55,393 nt of DNA from Acidobacteriota bacterium (GCA_003223935.1 QHXQ01000068.1:1-55393), one strand, 5' to 3'; numbered from the stretch's first letter, positions 44,407 through 55,309 are shown. The notes: generated by a model from the sequence alone, not told the origin. Translations and numbers: made by a program.

Positions 44407-44679
44407 CTATTCGGTGAGGATGGGCGGCGTCGGAAGCATTAGCCTAACACGACGCGCCCATTTTTGCCGCCCGCCGACCACGCCGCTGAAGACGAGTGCC
44501 ACAGGCTCCGCAAGCAGCAGCCACATCGTCGCGCCCAAGCCGAACGGTTCGGCCAACAGTCCCAGTCCAAACGGAATCAGCGCGGCGACGAAGCCGGTTA
44601 CGTTATGCAACGGGATGACCGAGCAGGTCGCTGTCTGGTCGGTCTCGTCGGCGATCAGTTCATGAAAAGATTGAACCAC
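44407..44679 (-). pseudogene. C-terminal remnant of an MFS transporter
   Basis: About 85 residues with two hydrophobic helices (NVTGFVAALIPFGLGLLAEP, then FGLGATMWLLLAEPVALVF) resemble the last two membrane segments of a major facilitator transporter. Nothing of the other ten helices is present: upstream on the minus strand comes a hairpin repeat (44674-44745) and then the end of the TPR gene. The apparent ATG at 44679 lies at the repeat boundary. Probably the decayed tail of a gene that was cut when the repeat arrived or by a deletion next to it. It could still make a small membrane peptide, but there is no evidence for that. Confidence 0.55.
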
Positions 44680-44745
44680 GAAACCACACGGAGCAGCACG
44701 AAGATTGCGATCTCTATTAGTGTTGCTTCGTGTGGTTTCGTGGTT
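44674..44745. repeat. Hairpin element of the CCACGAAA type
   Basis: The perfect 17-bp arms AACCACGAAACCACACG (44674-44690) and 44729-44745 are extended inward by partly matching copies (CAGCACGAAG and GTTGCTTCGTG). The words CCACGAAA and CACGAAG repeat with 7-8 bp period. It begins exactly where the MFS remnant starts and ends 43 bp before the TPR gene stop. Confidence 0.85.
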
Positions 44746-44787
44746 TATGCGTTTGCCGTCGAGACCGGAAAGACTTTGTATTTGGTC

Positions 44788-46431
44788 TTATAACTCTGCG
44801 ACGCTGAGTTGCATGTCCGCGTGTTGCCAAGCGCGCGTGAACTCTTGCTCGACCTGCTGCGCTTCGCGCGTCTTGCCTTGCGCTTTCAGACTCTCGCGCA
44901 GGCCGAAGAGCGAGCGACCGCTATGCGGGTGTTGCACGAGGTCAGCGCGAAAGATTTGTTCGGCTTCCACGGCGTTGCCCGCGCGCAACAACGCGCCGCC
45001 GAGCGACTCGCGCGTCGGGAGAAACCACGCGGGCGGTTCGTCATAAGCGAGCGCGTCTTCATCCATCACCGCTTGGCGCAGCAACGCAAGGCCAGTCTTG
45101 TTGTCTTGCTTGGCGAGCGCGATCCGCGCGCCGAGCACGTCGCTGGCGATGCGCAATACGGACTGCGCAGGGTTGAGACCGAACGAGGCGTCGGCGGGAA
45201 TGGTCTTGACCACGTCGGCGAACATGCGTTGCTCGTTGTCTGCGTCTGCAAGCCGACCGTTGGCGACATCGGCGACGCCGCGTGCGAAGTGCCAGAGCGC
45301 AACTGTGATCGGCATCTCACGCGCGGGCTGTGGCAGTTTCATGATCTCGTCCCAACGCCGGAAGCGGACAAGCACGAGCGTCGAGGTCGGCATGAAGCTT
45401 TCGAGCATCGGCATCTCTTTGACGGCCGGCGCGACATTGGTTTCGAGCCTGTGCGCGGCGGCGATGGCATCCGCATAACGCCCCGCCATCGTCTCGGCGA
45501 TGCACTCGAAGTGCAGATTGTGGTTGTAGTACATCAACGGGTACATGCCCTGCCCGCCGCGACTCTTGATGTAAGCCTCGTCGGCGCGGGCTGCGTCGCG
45601 GTTGCTGCGCGCGGCTGCTTCATAATCGCCCGTGCGCTCGTAGATGTGCGCGGGCATGTGGACCAGATGGCCGGCGGCGGGCACTTGCGCGGGTAGTTTG
45701 GCGACGTAAGGCAACGCCCGCTCAGGATGCGGCGACGCTTCGACGGCGTGAATGTAGTAATGGATCGCGCCGATGTGTTTGGGATCGCGCTTCAAGACGG
45801 ATTCGAGCACGGCGATGGTCTCTTCCGTGCCTTCGGCCGGACGCCCGTCCGCCGTCCAGAGTTGCCAAGGGCGCAAGTCCATCGCGCTCTCGGCGTAGAG
45901 CGTCGCGACATCCAAGTCGTTCGGGAAGCGTCTGACCAACGCGCCCATAGCGTTCTTGTAATCAACCGCGAGTTTCTTTAGATCAACCTTCGGATCGTTT
46001 GAGTAACGCTTGGCCAGCGCCTCGATGTATGCGCGTTCGTTTTCGGGTGCGTGCGGCGAAAGCGCGAGCGCTTTCTGTTCAGCCTCGTATGCAGCCTTCT
46101 CACGCTCTGGATCGACATCAAGATTGATGTTCGGCCCCAGCGCATAAGCGATGCCCCAGTAAGCCATCGCCATCTGCGGGTCGAGTGCGGCGGCGCGACG
46201 GAACGAACGCACGGCCTCTTCATGATTGAAGGCATAGACGAGCGTCAGGCCCTGATCGAAGAAACGTTGTGCTTCAGGATTCTTAGTCGAGACCGGATGA
46301 TGGAGCGAACCAAGCCCGGACAGCAACGACGCAGCTTCACTCGGCTTGTGCATCCCGGCCATCTGTTGCTGCGCGCACACAACGGCCGCGAGCGCAAGCA
46401 GATATGCAAGTGCGGATAGCAGACGTTTCAT
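44788..46431 (-). CDS. Secreted TPR protein
   Basis: A signal peptide (MKRLLSALAYLLALAAVVCA) leads to a 547-residue TPR protein. The first repeat is AQRFFDQGLTLVYAFNHEEA, then AVRSFRRAAALDPQMAMAYW; later ones include EAAARSNRDAARADEAYIKS and the last pair near the C-terminus (ALLRAGNAVEAEQIFRADLV). Conserved His-rich pieces AIHYYIHAVEASPHPERA and LVHMPAHIYERTGDYEAA are typical of this family, which is common in Acidobacteriota and Planctomycetes. The function is unknown. It ends without an obvious terminator. Confidence 0.85.
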   Translation of the reverse strand: MKRLLSALAYLLALAAVVCAQQQMAGMHKPSEAASLLSGLGSLHHPVSTKNPEAQRFFDQGLTLVYAFNHEEAVRSFRRAAALDPQMAMAYWGIAYALGPNINLDVDPEREKAAYEAEQKALALSPHAPENERAYIEALAKRYSNDPKVDLKKLAVDYKNAMGALVRRFPNDLDVATLYAESAMDLRPWQLWTADGRPAEGTEETIAVLESVLKRDPKHIGAIHYYIHAVEASPHPERALPYVAKLPAQVPAAGHLVHMPAHIYERTGDYEAAARSNRDAARADEAYIKSRGGQGMYPLMYYNHNLHFECIAETMAGRYADAIAAAHRLETNVAPAVKEMPMLESFMPTSTLVLVRFRRWDEIMKLPQPAREMPITVALWHFARGVADVANGRLADADNEQRMFADVVKTIPADASFGLNPAQSVLRIASDVLGARIALAKQDNKTGLALLRQAVMDEDALAYDEPPAWFLPTRESLGGALLRAGNAVEAEQIFRADLVQHPHSGRSLFGLRESLKAQGKTREAQQVEQEFTRAWQHADMQLSVAEL

Positions 46432-46452
46432 CTCACACGCCTCCTGCTGGTG

Positions 46453-48252
<1,800 letters not shown>

Positions 48253-48297
48253 TAGCTGACTATAAACTCTATTCTGAAATTCGCTCTTAACATAACA

Positions 48298-48331
48298 AAA
48301 CGGGCGCGAAACCGCACGCGCGCGCCCGTTT
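48298..48331 (-). terminator. Terminator-like hairpin after the DUF2314 gene
   Basis: The arms AAACGGGCGCG (48298-48308) and CGCGCCCGTTT (48321-48331) pair perfectly. On the minus strand it is followed by a T-rich tract (TTTTGTTATG). It isolates lepA from the DUF2314 gene upstream. Confidence 0.8.
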
Positions 48332-48355
48332 CGTTGCGATCCGCTAGTCGGAGCT

Positions 48356-48862
48356 TTATGGCTTCTGGTAATTGTCTAAAAATTTGCCGATGAAGTTGCC
48401 CTCTTCCGTGCCGTCGGGTTTGGTGATCGTCCAGTCGAGCAGTTCGCTTTCGGGAAAACTATATGCGTCGCCCTCTTTGTAGCCGACGACGGTTGTGATC
48501 TCGTTGGCGATTCTGCCTTTGATGATGCCGTCTTTGATCTCTTGCACGACGATGAAGACCTGCTCGAAGTGGCCCTCTTTGTCGTGCAGGCGGGTGGTGA
48601 TGAAGAAACTATGTTTGGGCGGCAGACCGGCGAGGAAGCGCTTCTTGGCTTCGGGATAGGTCTGCTTGGCCTTTTCAATGTACGGCTTGATTGCTGCTTC
48701 GATCTGGGCGACCTCGTCTTGCGACCCGGCGTGCACAGGCTTATCAGGCGGCGCGTTGGGCGCAAGTTGCCCATTATTGCTGTTGCTGTTCTGGCCCAAG
48801 CCCACGACGGCACCGACGCAGAGCGCCGCGAGCAGGAGTGCAGGACGAATTAGATGACGCAT
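48356..48862 (-). CDS. Secreted DUF2314 (YegJ-like) protein
   Basis: A signal peptide ([24 protein letters not shown]) precedes a 140-residue domain of the DUF2314/YegJ type: [78 protein letters not shown]. The role is unknown. The ATG at 48862 is chosen because AAAGGA is 7 nt upstream and it begins the signal peptide; the frame is open to 48952. An intrinsic-type hairpin follows the stop. Confidence 0.82.
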   Translation of the reverse strand: MRHLIRPALLLAALCVGAVVGLGQNSNSNNGQLAPNAPPDKPVHAGSQDEVAQIEAAIKPYIEKAKQTYPEAKKRFLAGLPPKHSFFITTRLHDKEGHFEQVFIVVQEIKDGIIKGRIANEITTVVGYKEGDAYSFPESELLDWTITKPDGTEEGNFIGKFLDNYQKP

Positions 48863-48905
48863 GTTGATTCCTTTCACAGCGTGACTGGGGCATTGCGACT
48901 GGCTC

Positions 48906-49853
48906 TCAAGTCGCGTCGCGCGCGAGCATGGCTGCGCCGACTGCGACGGCATCGGCGGCGAGTTGGGCGGCGACGATCTGGGTGGCCTCGAAGCAGGGTT
49001 GGAAGGAGCGTTTGCCGGCTTCGCGGATGATGGGCTGAAGGATCAGATCGCCTGCATCCATGATCGTGCCGCCGAGGACGATGCGTTCGACGTTCAAGAG
49101 GTTGATGACGGTGGCGACGGCTGTGCCGATGGAGCGACCCGTGCGTTCGAGCATGAGGAGTGCGAAGTCGTCGCCGTTGTTGGCCTCGTGGGCGATGTCT
49201 GCGGCGGTGAAATCTTTCGTCATGCCGAGCCGCGAAAGTGAAGACGTGCTGTCACGCAACAGACGCTCGTGTGTGCGGCGGACGATGTTCGGCGCAGACG
49301 CGACCGTCTCCAGACAACCGACGTTGCCGCACGTGCACAGGATACCTTCGGGGTCAATCGTGATGTGGCCGACCTCGCCTGCGAACCCGGAAGCGCCGCG
49401 CCAGAGCCGACCGTCGAGGATGAGCGCGCCGCCGATGCCTGTGCCGATGGTGATGTAGAAGAGATTGCGGCTGCCGCGCCCCGCGCCTGCGACATACTCG
49501 CCGTAAGCGGCCGCATTCGCGTCGTTCTCAAACGTGACGGGCAGCCCCGTCGCCTGCTGAAGTTCCGCGCGCAAGTCGCCGCGCACGACCGCAGGCAGAT
49601 CGGTCGAGACGACGACGCGCCCAGTCTCCGGGTTCACGAGTCCGGGCACGCCGATGCCGAGCGCCGCAATCGAGGCGGGCGTGTCGCGCAGTTCACTCAC
49701 GACATGCGCCACCTGCGCGCCGACGGCGTTCGGCTCAAGCGCCGCCTCGCGGCGTGCGGCGACTTCACCCGTCGTCGTCACGAGCGCGGCCCTGAGGGTC
49801 GCGCCGGAAATGTCAACGCCGAGATAATGAACTGGTGTGGCTGTGCTGGTCAT
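48906..49853 (-). CDS. ROK-family sugar kinase (glucokinase-like)
   Basis: The 315-residue ROK protein has no DNA-binding domain and so is a kinase, not a repressor. Landmarks are YLGVDISGATLRAALVTTTG (phosphate loop), ENDANAAAYGEYVAGAGRGS (catalytic Asp), ITIGTGIGGALILDGRLWRG, and the zinc motif HITIDPEGILCTCGNVGCLE. It would phosphorylate glucose or a related sugar with ATP in the cytosol; the exact sugar cannot be told. The ATG at 49853 (MTSTATPVHYLG) is taken as the start; the open frame to 50057 crosses a repeat. Divergent from uspA. Confidence 0.88.
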   Translation of the reverse strand: MTSTATPVHYLGVDISGATLRAALVTTTGEVAARREAALEPNAVGAQVAHVVSELRDTPASIAALGIGVPGLVNPETGRVVVSTDLPAVVRGDLRAELQQATGLPVTFENDANAAAYGEYVAGAGRGSRNLFYITIGTGIGGALILDGRLWRGASGFAGEVGHITIDPEGILCTCGNVGCLETVASAPNIVRRTHERLLRDSTSSLSRLGMTKDFTAADIAHEANNGDDFALLMLERTGRSIGTAVATVINLLNVERIVLGGTIMDAGDLILQPIIREAGKRSFQPCFEATQIVAAQLAADAVAVGAAMLARDAT

Positions 49854-49978
49854 GGCTTCGTTCTCCAGACGTGGGCGCGTATGTCCGCTCAGGTAGGTTG
49901 CGGCGAAAATCGTAACAAAGGGGTGCGGGGCTGTCAAACAGGTCGTTCTGCGTGTAGAATGAAACACCGAAATAAAGA

Positions 49979-50071
49979 TTGTCCGTTGGTATTTGATATT
50001 GGTTATTTGTGCTTGGCTGCGACGCAACTTGAGCAAATAACAAATAACCAATATCAACTGATTACGGACAA
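49979..50071. repeat. Hairpin element of the TTATTTG type in a divergent promoter region
   Basis: The inner perfect 17-bp arms are TGATATTGGTTATTTGT (49994-50010) and 50040-50056. The outer arms TTGTCCGT (49979-49986) and ACGGACAA (50064-50071) match too, with unpaired stretches between. The 3' side contains tandem CAAATAA, CAAATAA. Unlike the other elements it lies between divergent genes, 22 bp before the uspA start codon. Confidence 0.8.
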
Positions 50072-50092
50072 CGGACGGCTGCCAGTCTTTTT

Positions 50093-50551
50093 ATGAACAT
50101 TCGCTCGATCCTGTTGCCGACAGATTTCAGCGAGTGCGCTGAGTCGGCGCTACCCTATGCGGTGCAGATGGCGCGGACGACGCATGCGCGGCTCATCTGT
50201 CTGCACGTGGTCGAGCCGATGATGCCGCCGGTCGGCTATGCGCCGGTGGCTGAGCCGCTGCCGGCTGTGGACATCAGCGAGCAGTTACAGCAATCAGCCG
50301 AGCGCGAGTTGCCGAAGTTGGCCGAGCGCGAAGAGTGCGCCGGACTTGAAGTGGAAGAGGTGATCGCACACGGCGAGGCAGCCGCGGAGATCGTGCGCGT
50401 TGCACGCGAACGCGACGTTGACCTGATTGTCATCTCTTCGCACGGGCGCACGGGATTGGGGCGCATGCTCTTCGGCTCAACGGCCGAATCGGTCGTGCGC
50501 CACGCACACTGTCCCGTGCTCGTGGTCAAACCAAAAGACAGTAGGCAGTAG
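50093..50551 (+). CDS. Universal stress protein (UspA family)
   Basis: This 152-residue single-domain Usp starts MNIRSILLPTDFSECAESAL and has the ATP-binding signature SSHGRTGLGRMLFGSTAESV (Gx2Gx9GS/T) and a VRHAHCPVLVVK end. It is cytosolic, involved in stress tolerance, and likely binds ATP. The last residues DSRQ and the TAG stop are encoded by CAGTAGG heptamers of the following hairpin, so the natural C-terminus was replaced or trimmed by the element. Confidence 0.92.
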   Translation: MNIRSILLPTDFSECAESALPYAVQMARTTHARLICLHVVEPMMPPVGYAPVAEPLPAVDISEQLQQSAERELPKLAEREECAGLEVEEVIAHGEAAAEIVRVARERDVDLIVISSHGRTGLGRMLFGSTAESVVRHAHCPVLVVKPKDSRQ

Positions 50552-50612
50552 GCAGTAAGCAGTTAAAAACAAACTGCTTTTACTGCCTACTGCTTACTGC
50601 CTACTGCCTACT
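50539..50612. repeat. Heptamer-family hairpin element (CAGTAGG units)
   Basis: The left arm is CAGTAGG, CAGTAGG, CAGTAAG, CAGTTAA (50539-50566). Perfect 24-bp pairing joins 50540-50563 with 50589-50612. It supplies the uspA stop codon and ends 7 bp before the DedA start. The unit matches the short hairpin at 20165. Confidence 0.92.
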
Positions 50613-50619
50613 AGAATTC

Positions 50620-51354
50620 ATGAACGGCCATTTTTTCTACGAACTGGTCGCGCAGTACGGCCTCTATGCGGTTTTCTTCCTCGCCATGATCGAGGGGGAT
50701 ATTACGCTGTTGCTGGCGGGCGTGTTGGCGCACGGCGCGTTCTTCGGCGACTACAGTTTTTTGAAGGTGCTATGCGCGGGCACGGCGGGCGGGCTGACGG
50801 GCGATCAGATCGCGTATGTGATGGGGCGCGGGTTTCGTTCGCGCGTGCGTGATTATCGTTTCTATCGTGCGGCGCGCCCGCGCATCGAGCGTTTGACGGG
50901 CACGTTCGGGCCGCTCGCGATCTTTCTCTCGAAGTACGTCTATGGTCTGCGCACTGCGACCTGCGTCTTCTACGGCGTGGCGAAGATGCGTTACACGCGC
51001 TTTCTGCCGATCACTTTGCTCAGTTGCTTCGCTTGGGTCTTTTTGTTGAGCGGCGCAGGTTATTTCTTCCACAGCATCGTCACCAACTTCATCGGCGATT
51101 TTCAACGGCTCGGCAAACTGCTGCTCGTCATCGTCGTCTGCGGCATCGCTGCGTTCTACTTAGCCGAACGCTACTGGCTCTCGCCGCGCGTTGAAGAGGC
51201 CGACCCGGAGCGCGTCCACGAACTCGAACAGGCCGCGCAAGTGCGTCTGCACGAACTCGGCGCGGAGATCAAAGAACACTTACCCGCCCCGCTCGCCCGG
51301 CGCACCAAAGAGACCAAACAGAAGCGCGCGGGCCACGCGGGAGAAAGAGACTGA
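50620..51354 (+). CDS. DedA-family membrane protein
   Basis: This SNARE-associated/DedA protein of 244 residues lies in the inner membrane. Typical features are FLAMIEGDITLLLAGVLAHG near the N-terminus, the amphipathic Gly-Asp motif LTGDQIAYVMGRGF, the conserved FGPLAIFLSKYVYGLRT, and a Gly/Ala-rich membrane helix pair at about 125-180. Family members transport or flip phospholipid carriers such as undecaprenyl phosphate; which one is unknown here. The C-terminal 60 residues are charged and helical, longer than in most members. Confidence 0.88.
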   Translation: MNGHFFYELVAQYGLYAVFFLAMIEGDITLLLAGVLAHGAFFGDYSFLKVLCAGTAGGLTGDQIAYVMGRGFRSRVRDYRFYRAARPRIERLTGTFGPLAIFLSKYVYGLRTATCVFYGVAKMRYTRFLPITLLSCFAWVFLLSGAGYFFHSIVTNFIGDFQRLGKLLLVIVVCGIAAFYLAERYWLSPRVEEADPERVHELEQAAQVRLHELGAEIKEHLPAPLARRTKETKQKRAGHAGERD

Positions 51355-51359
51355 AAAGA

Positions 51360-51429
51360 AACGATGAACGCGGAATGATGAACGATGAAGTAATAATTGT
51401 TCATCGTTCTGCGTTCATCGTTCATCGTT
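51360..51429. repeat. Heptamer-family hairpin element (AACGATG units)
   Basis: The left arm 51360-51389 has AACGATG, AACGCGG, AATGATG, AACGATG, AA. The right arm 51400-51429 is its complement in shuffled order (TTCATCGTTCTGCGTTCATC and onward), pairing with a few mismatches. It starts 6 nt after the DedA stop codon and ends directly at the GHMP kinase start codon. Confidence 0.88.
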
Positions 51430-52437
51430 ATGCTTATCGAGTCCATTGCGCCGACGCGGGTTGATCTGGCGGGCGGGACGATTGATATTTGGCCGCTGTA
51501 CCTGTTTCATCCCGGCGCGGCGACGGTAAACTTCGGCGTCTCGCTGTGGGCGCGTTGCCGGATTGAGACACGCATGGATGATCGCGTGATCTTAGAGTCG
51601 CGTGATCGCGGGTTGTCGTTTGAGACGACTCTTGCCGGCCTCCCTGAGTTGGTGCACGAAGAGCGGCTTGAGTTGATCTCGAAGCTGGTGCATTTCTTCA
51701 AGCCCACTGTGGGCTTTCAGCTCGTGGCGGAATCGGCCGCGCCAGCCGGTTCGGGTCTTGGCGGATCGAGCGCGTTGGCGATTGCGTGCATCGGCGCGCT
51801 CAATCGGCTGGTCGGCGAACGTTATCCGCGCAGCAAGTACATCATTATCGCGGCCAACATCGAGACGGCCGTGATCCGCGTGCCCGCAGGTTTTCAGGAT
51901 TACTACGGCGCGTTCTACGGCAGCGCGAACTGCATTCATTGGCGCGCCGACGGCATCGAGCGCGAGGCTTTGCAGATCGACGCCGCCGCGCTTGAACGGC
52001 GCATCGCCATCTGTTACACGGGTGAGCCGCGCATGTCAGGCATCAACAACTGGGAGATGTTCAAGACGCATATTGACGGCGACCGCACGATCTATGAACT
52101 CTTCGACGGCATCCGCGACTCGGCCCTGCGCATGCGTGCCGCACTCATCAGTAACGATTGGGACGAAGTGCGCGCTGTGATGCAAGCGGCTTATCCGAAC
52201 CGCAAACGACTTGCGCCCAATATCACGACGCCGCATATGGAGGCGCTCGTCGAGAAGGCTCTCAATAACGGCGCGGAAGCCGCCAAGGTCTGCGGCGCGG
52301 GCGGCGGCGGCTGCATCGCGTTTCTTTGCGCCGAAGGCCGGCGCGCCGATGTCGAGCGTGCGCTCAATGCGGAAGCGGACGTGCAGATGCTCAAGTGGAA
52401 TTTTGCGCCTGAAGGTTTGGTCGTGCGCGAGCGTTGA
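51430..52437 (+). CDS. GHMP-family sugar kinase
   Basis: The 335-residue protein has the GHMP signature PAGSGLGGSSALAIACIGAL (ATP loop) and the C-terminal KVCGAGGGGCIAFLCAEG motif. The N-terminal APTRVDLAGGTIDIWPLYLF is typical of the D-glycero-heptose 7-phosphate kinase/fucokinase-like branch, so a heptose or sugar kinase acting in glycan precursor synthesis is the best guess. The ATG at 51430 directly follows the hairpin, so the Shine-Dalgarno region is repeat-derived. The frame is open to 51397 only through the repeat. Confidence 0.85.
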   Translation: MLIESIAPTRVDLAGGTIDIWPLYLFHPGAATVNFGVSLWARCRIETRMDDRVILESRDRGLSFETTLAGLPELVHEERLELISKLVHFFKPTVGFQLVAESAAPAGSGLGGSSALAIACIGALNRLVGERYPRSKYIIIAANIETAVIRVPAGFQDYYGAFYGSANCIHWRADGIEREALQIDAAALERRIAICYTGEPRMSGINNWEMFKTHIDGDRTIYELFDGIRDSALRMRAALISNDWDEVRAVMQAAYPNRKRLAPNITTPHMEALVEKALNNGAEAAKVCGAGGGGCIAFLCAEGRRADVERALNAEADVQMLKWNFAPEGLVVRER

Positions 52438-52478
52438 AGACTATTGCAGTGCAGCTTTGCCTCGTGTTGATGCACAAA

Positions 52479-52519
52479 GCAAAGCGCATGAGATTTCCGA
52501 GCAGTCTCACGCGCTTTGC
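52479..52519. terminator. Hairpin between convergent genes
   Basis: The arms GCAAAGCGCATGAGA (52479-52493) and 52505-52519 match at 14 of 15 positions, with an 11-nt loop. It sits between the GHMP kinase stop and the stop of the secreted protein on the other strand, so it can terminate both. No T-tract is present. Confidence 0.6.
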
Positions 52520-52553
52520 CCCCTACGCCTCAAGTGCCCGTGTGCTTTGGAGT

Positions 52554-52997
52554 TCACTTGGCGGCGAGCAGTTTCACGTCCACTTGCTGCGGCTTGTTGC
52601 CGCCGAGTTGCATCTCACGCTCGGCGCGCGATCTCTTGATCTCTAAGCCGGAGCGATCAGCCGGTGTCCAGACTTGCGCGAGAAAATAGTCTGCGCCGTA
52701 GCGGTTGAAGACGAGCCGGCCCGTCTCCGACACTTGCGGCGCTTCGACCGCTAACATCTGCACGATCTTAGTAGTATGCCCGTCGTTCGACTTAAGCATG
52801 ATCGTCCGCAGATTGGAGTCCGGAAAGACGAAGCTGATCGTGTAAGCGCCAGCGGGCAACGTCTGCCGGCCGATTTGGAAATCGAAGGGGATGTTGGCCT
52901 TCAACGGGTTGTTACGGGTCTGCGCTTGCGCGCCGACGCAAGCGAGCAGCACGAACAGACTCAACGTGGTGACGGTTCTCAGTGTTTGCTTTCTCAT
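52554..52997 (-). CDS. Secreted acidobacterial beta-sheet protein
   Basis: The 147-residue product has a signal peptide (MRKQTLRTVTTLSLFVLLAC, VGAQA cleavage) and then a compact beta-rich domain, NPLKANIPFDFQIGRQTLPA, GAYTISFVFPDSNLRTIML, LVFNRYGADYFLAQVWTP, ending in a basic ERE-rich segment. The sequence IPFDFxxGxxTLPAGxY is a hallmark of an abundant family of unknown function in Acidobacteriota, and is the best taxonomic pointer in the window. A Shine-Dalgarno (AGGAGG) precedes the ATG. Confidence 0.85.
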   Translation of the reverse strand: MRKQTLRTVTTLSLFVLLACVGAQAQTRNNPLKANIPFDFQIGRQTLPAGAYTISFVFPDSNLRTIMLKSNDGHTTKIVQMLAVEAPQVSETGRLVFNRYGADYFLAQVWTPADRSGLEIKRSRAEREMQLGGNKPQQVDVKLLAAK

Positions 52998-53283
52998 GAT
53001 GGCCTCCTTAACTCAAGTTACTGTATGGCGGTTCTTCTTGCCGCCGGATTAGATTTTTACGTCCTGACTTTCGCGGCAACGCGCGCTGCGTTGCGCCCGT
53101 TCGGGAAGTTGCTTGCTTCCCTGCTACCTGTTAATGCGCCGCCGCCCGATAAATTCCCTCACGCCGGAGAAAAATTTTGCGGTAGAATTTTCCAATACAT
53201 TAAGGGCCTCACCGTAGAGCGATGAACCTGTGGGCACGCGCATCATTCAGCTTGCCGTGCCGTGTGCGTTTAAGAGGGCCGTG

Positions 53284-53844
53284 ATGCAGGGCGAGAGCGT
53301 CACCCAACTACTGCTTGAGTGGAGCGACGGCGATAAGGCGGCGCTCGACGAGCTTCTGCCGCTCGTCTATGACGAGTTGCACAGGTTGGCTAATGCTTAT
53401 CTGCGCCGCGAGCGCGCCAACCACACGCTCCAACCGACGGCGCTCGTCAATGAAGCTTACATGCGGCTCGTCGAACAGCAGCACGTGCGTTGGCAAAACC
53501 GCGCGCAATTCTTCGGCATCGCGGCGAACTTGATGCGCCAGATTCTAGTTGACCACGCGCGCCAGCGCATGGCGGCAAAACGCGGCGGCCCCGATCAGCA
53601 CAGGCTCTCGCTCACGCAAGCCGAGCGCGTGATCAACCGGGCGGAGGTTGACGTGCTCGCGCTCAACGAGGCGTTGAACAAGTTGACGGAGTTCGACGCG
53701 CAGCAAGGGCGGATCGTCGAGTTGAAATTCTTCGCCGGGCTGACCATTGAAGAGATCGTGGAAGTGTTGGGCATATCGCACGCGACCATCGAACGCGAAT
53801 GGAAACTCGCGCGCGCGTGGCTGCGCCGCGAATTATCCGCTTGA
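53284..53844 (+). CDS. ECF sigma factor, acidobacterial TIGR02999-like type
   Basis: The 186-residue sigma factor begins [20 protein letters not shown]. Region 2 carries [60 protein letters not shown], and [15 protein letters not shown]; region 4 has [20 protein letters not shown] and [20 protein letters not shown]. The [16 protein letters not shown] block is diagnostic of the subgroup that is typically followed by a Ser/Thr protein kinase, as here. A GTG at 53230 in frame is an alternative start; the ATG at 53284 gives the conserved N-terminus. Confidence 0.9.
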   Translation: MQGESVTQLLLEWSDGDKAALDELLPLVYDELHRLANAYLRRERANHTLQPTALVNEAYMRLVEQQHVRWQNRAQFFGIAANLMRQILVDHARQRMAAKRGGPDQHRLSLTQAERVINRAEVDVLALNEALNKLTEFDAQQGRIVELKFFAGLTIEEIVEVLGISHATIEREWKLARAWLRRELSA

Positions 53845-53932
53845 CCTCGACCTGCTCCAATTGAGGGAATCCGGCCGCAGCTTCCGCACTAAATGTAGCG
53901 GTCAATCTTGCTTTCAAGAGGTCATAGCCGTT

Positions 53933-55309
53933 ATGACGCCCGAACGCTGGCAACAGGTAAAAGAGCTTTTTCACGCGGCGCTGGCGCGCGAGCCGAAGTT
54001 TCGCTCCGACTTTCTCGTCAAGGCGTGCGGCGCAGACCAATCGTTGCGCGCGGAGGTCGAATCTTTGATCTCTTCGCACGAAGAGGAAGGCAGCTTCATT
54101 GATTCGCCGGCCTTTGCGGCGGCGGCCGATCTGCTTGCGGCCGAAGCGGTCGAGTTGCAAGCGGAGCAACAGTTCGGCGCTTATGAGATCGTCGCGCCGA
54201 TAGGCCGTGGTGGCATGGGCGAAGTCTATCTGGCCGCAGACAGACGATTGGGCCGCAAGGTCGCTTTGAAATTGCTGCCCGCTTCGTTCACGCGCAACAC
54301 AGATCGCTTACGCCGCTTCGAGCAGGAGGCGCGCGCCGCCTCGGCCCTCAATCATCCGAACATTCTGACCATCTACGAAATCGGCGAAGTGGCGGGCACG
54401 CACTTCATCGCCACCGAGTTCATCGAAGGCGAGACGCTGCGCCAGTATCTTAGACACGCACAGCTTGATGCGGACGAAGCGCTGCGCATCGCAGTTCAGA
54501 TCACGGACGCGCTCGCCGCCGCGCACACGGCCGGCATCATCCACCGCGACATCAAGCCAGAGAACATCATGCTCAGACCGGACGGCTACGTGAAGGTCTT
54601 AGATTTCGGGCTGGCTAAATTGTCTGAAGCCCAACTAACGCACAACTCCGACTCGGAAGCGCCGACGCTTGGGCTGGTCAATACCAATCCCGGCATGGTC
54701 ATGGGCACGGTCAACTATATGTCGCCGGAGCAGGCGCGCGGGCAAGAGGTTGATGCGCGCACAGACATCTGGAGTCTCGGCGTTGTGCTCTACGAGTGCG
54801 TGACCGGGCGCGAGCCGTTCGCGGGTGCGACGCCTTCGGACACGCTCGCGCACATCTTGCAGAACGAACCGCCGCCGCTCGCGCTTCTTCTACCCGATGT
54901 GTCGCCGGAGTTGGAGCGCATCATCACGAAAGCACTGCGCAAGGATCGCGAGGAGCGTTATCAGGTCGTCAAAGACCTGCTGCTCGATCTGAAGAGCCTC
55001 AAGCAAGAACTTGAGTTCGCCGCCAAGCTTGAGCGTGCGGGCGCGCCCAATCTGCGCGGCGCAAGCGGGGCGCGCGGCGCGCGCGCAAGTCAACAAACGG
55101 ATGACGCGAACGCGCATGCGTCCGCGCGCACAGATGAGCTGGCAGAGGCTCGAATTACGGCGCGCGTTAAGCCGGCGTTGGGCTGGATGAATAGCGGCAA
55201 GCGTTGGCCCGTGCTCGCGCTCATCGTGCTCGTTGTTGTGGGGCTGACTTTCGGGCTATACAAGTTTCTGGGGCGCAAGCAAGTTATACCGAATTGCGAA
55301 ACAAAATAA
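53933..55309 (+). CDS. Membrane Ser/Thr protein kinase (PknB-like), apparently cut short
   Basis: The 458-residue product has an N-terminal helical segment ([20 protein letters not shown]), a protein kinase domain at about 85-360 ([20 protein letters not shown] with [34 protein letters not shown], and the MSPEQARG activation loop end), an Ala/Arg linker, and one membrane helix ([20 protein letters not shown]). Family members usually continue outside the membrane with several hundred residues of beta-propeller or TPR sensor. Here only [14 protein letters not shown] follows, and the DNA becomes AT-richer. Interruption by an inserted element is likely. It forms a pair with the preceding ECF sigma gene. 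Confidence 0.88.
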   Translation: MTPERWQQVKELFHAALAREPKFRSDFLVKACGADQSLRAEVESLISSHEEEGSFIDSPAFAAAADLLAAEAVELQAEQQFGAYEIVAPIGRGGMGEVYLAADRRLGRKVALKLLPASFTRNTDRLRRFEQEARAASALNHPNILTIYEIGEVAGTHFIATEFIEGETLRQYLRHAQLDADEALRIAVQITDALAAAHTAGIIHRDIKPENIMLRPDGYVKVLDFGLAKLSEAQLTHNSDSEAPTLGLVNTNPGMVMGTVNYMSPEQARGQEVDARTDIWSLGVVLYECVTGREPFAGATPSDTLAHILQNEPPPLALLLPDVSPELERIITKALRKDREERYQVVKDLLLDLKSLKQELEFAAKLERAGAPNLRGASGARGARASQQTDDANAHASARTDELAEARITARVKPALGWMNSGKRWPVLALIVLVVVGLTFGLYKFLGRKQVIPNCETK

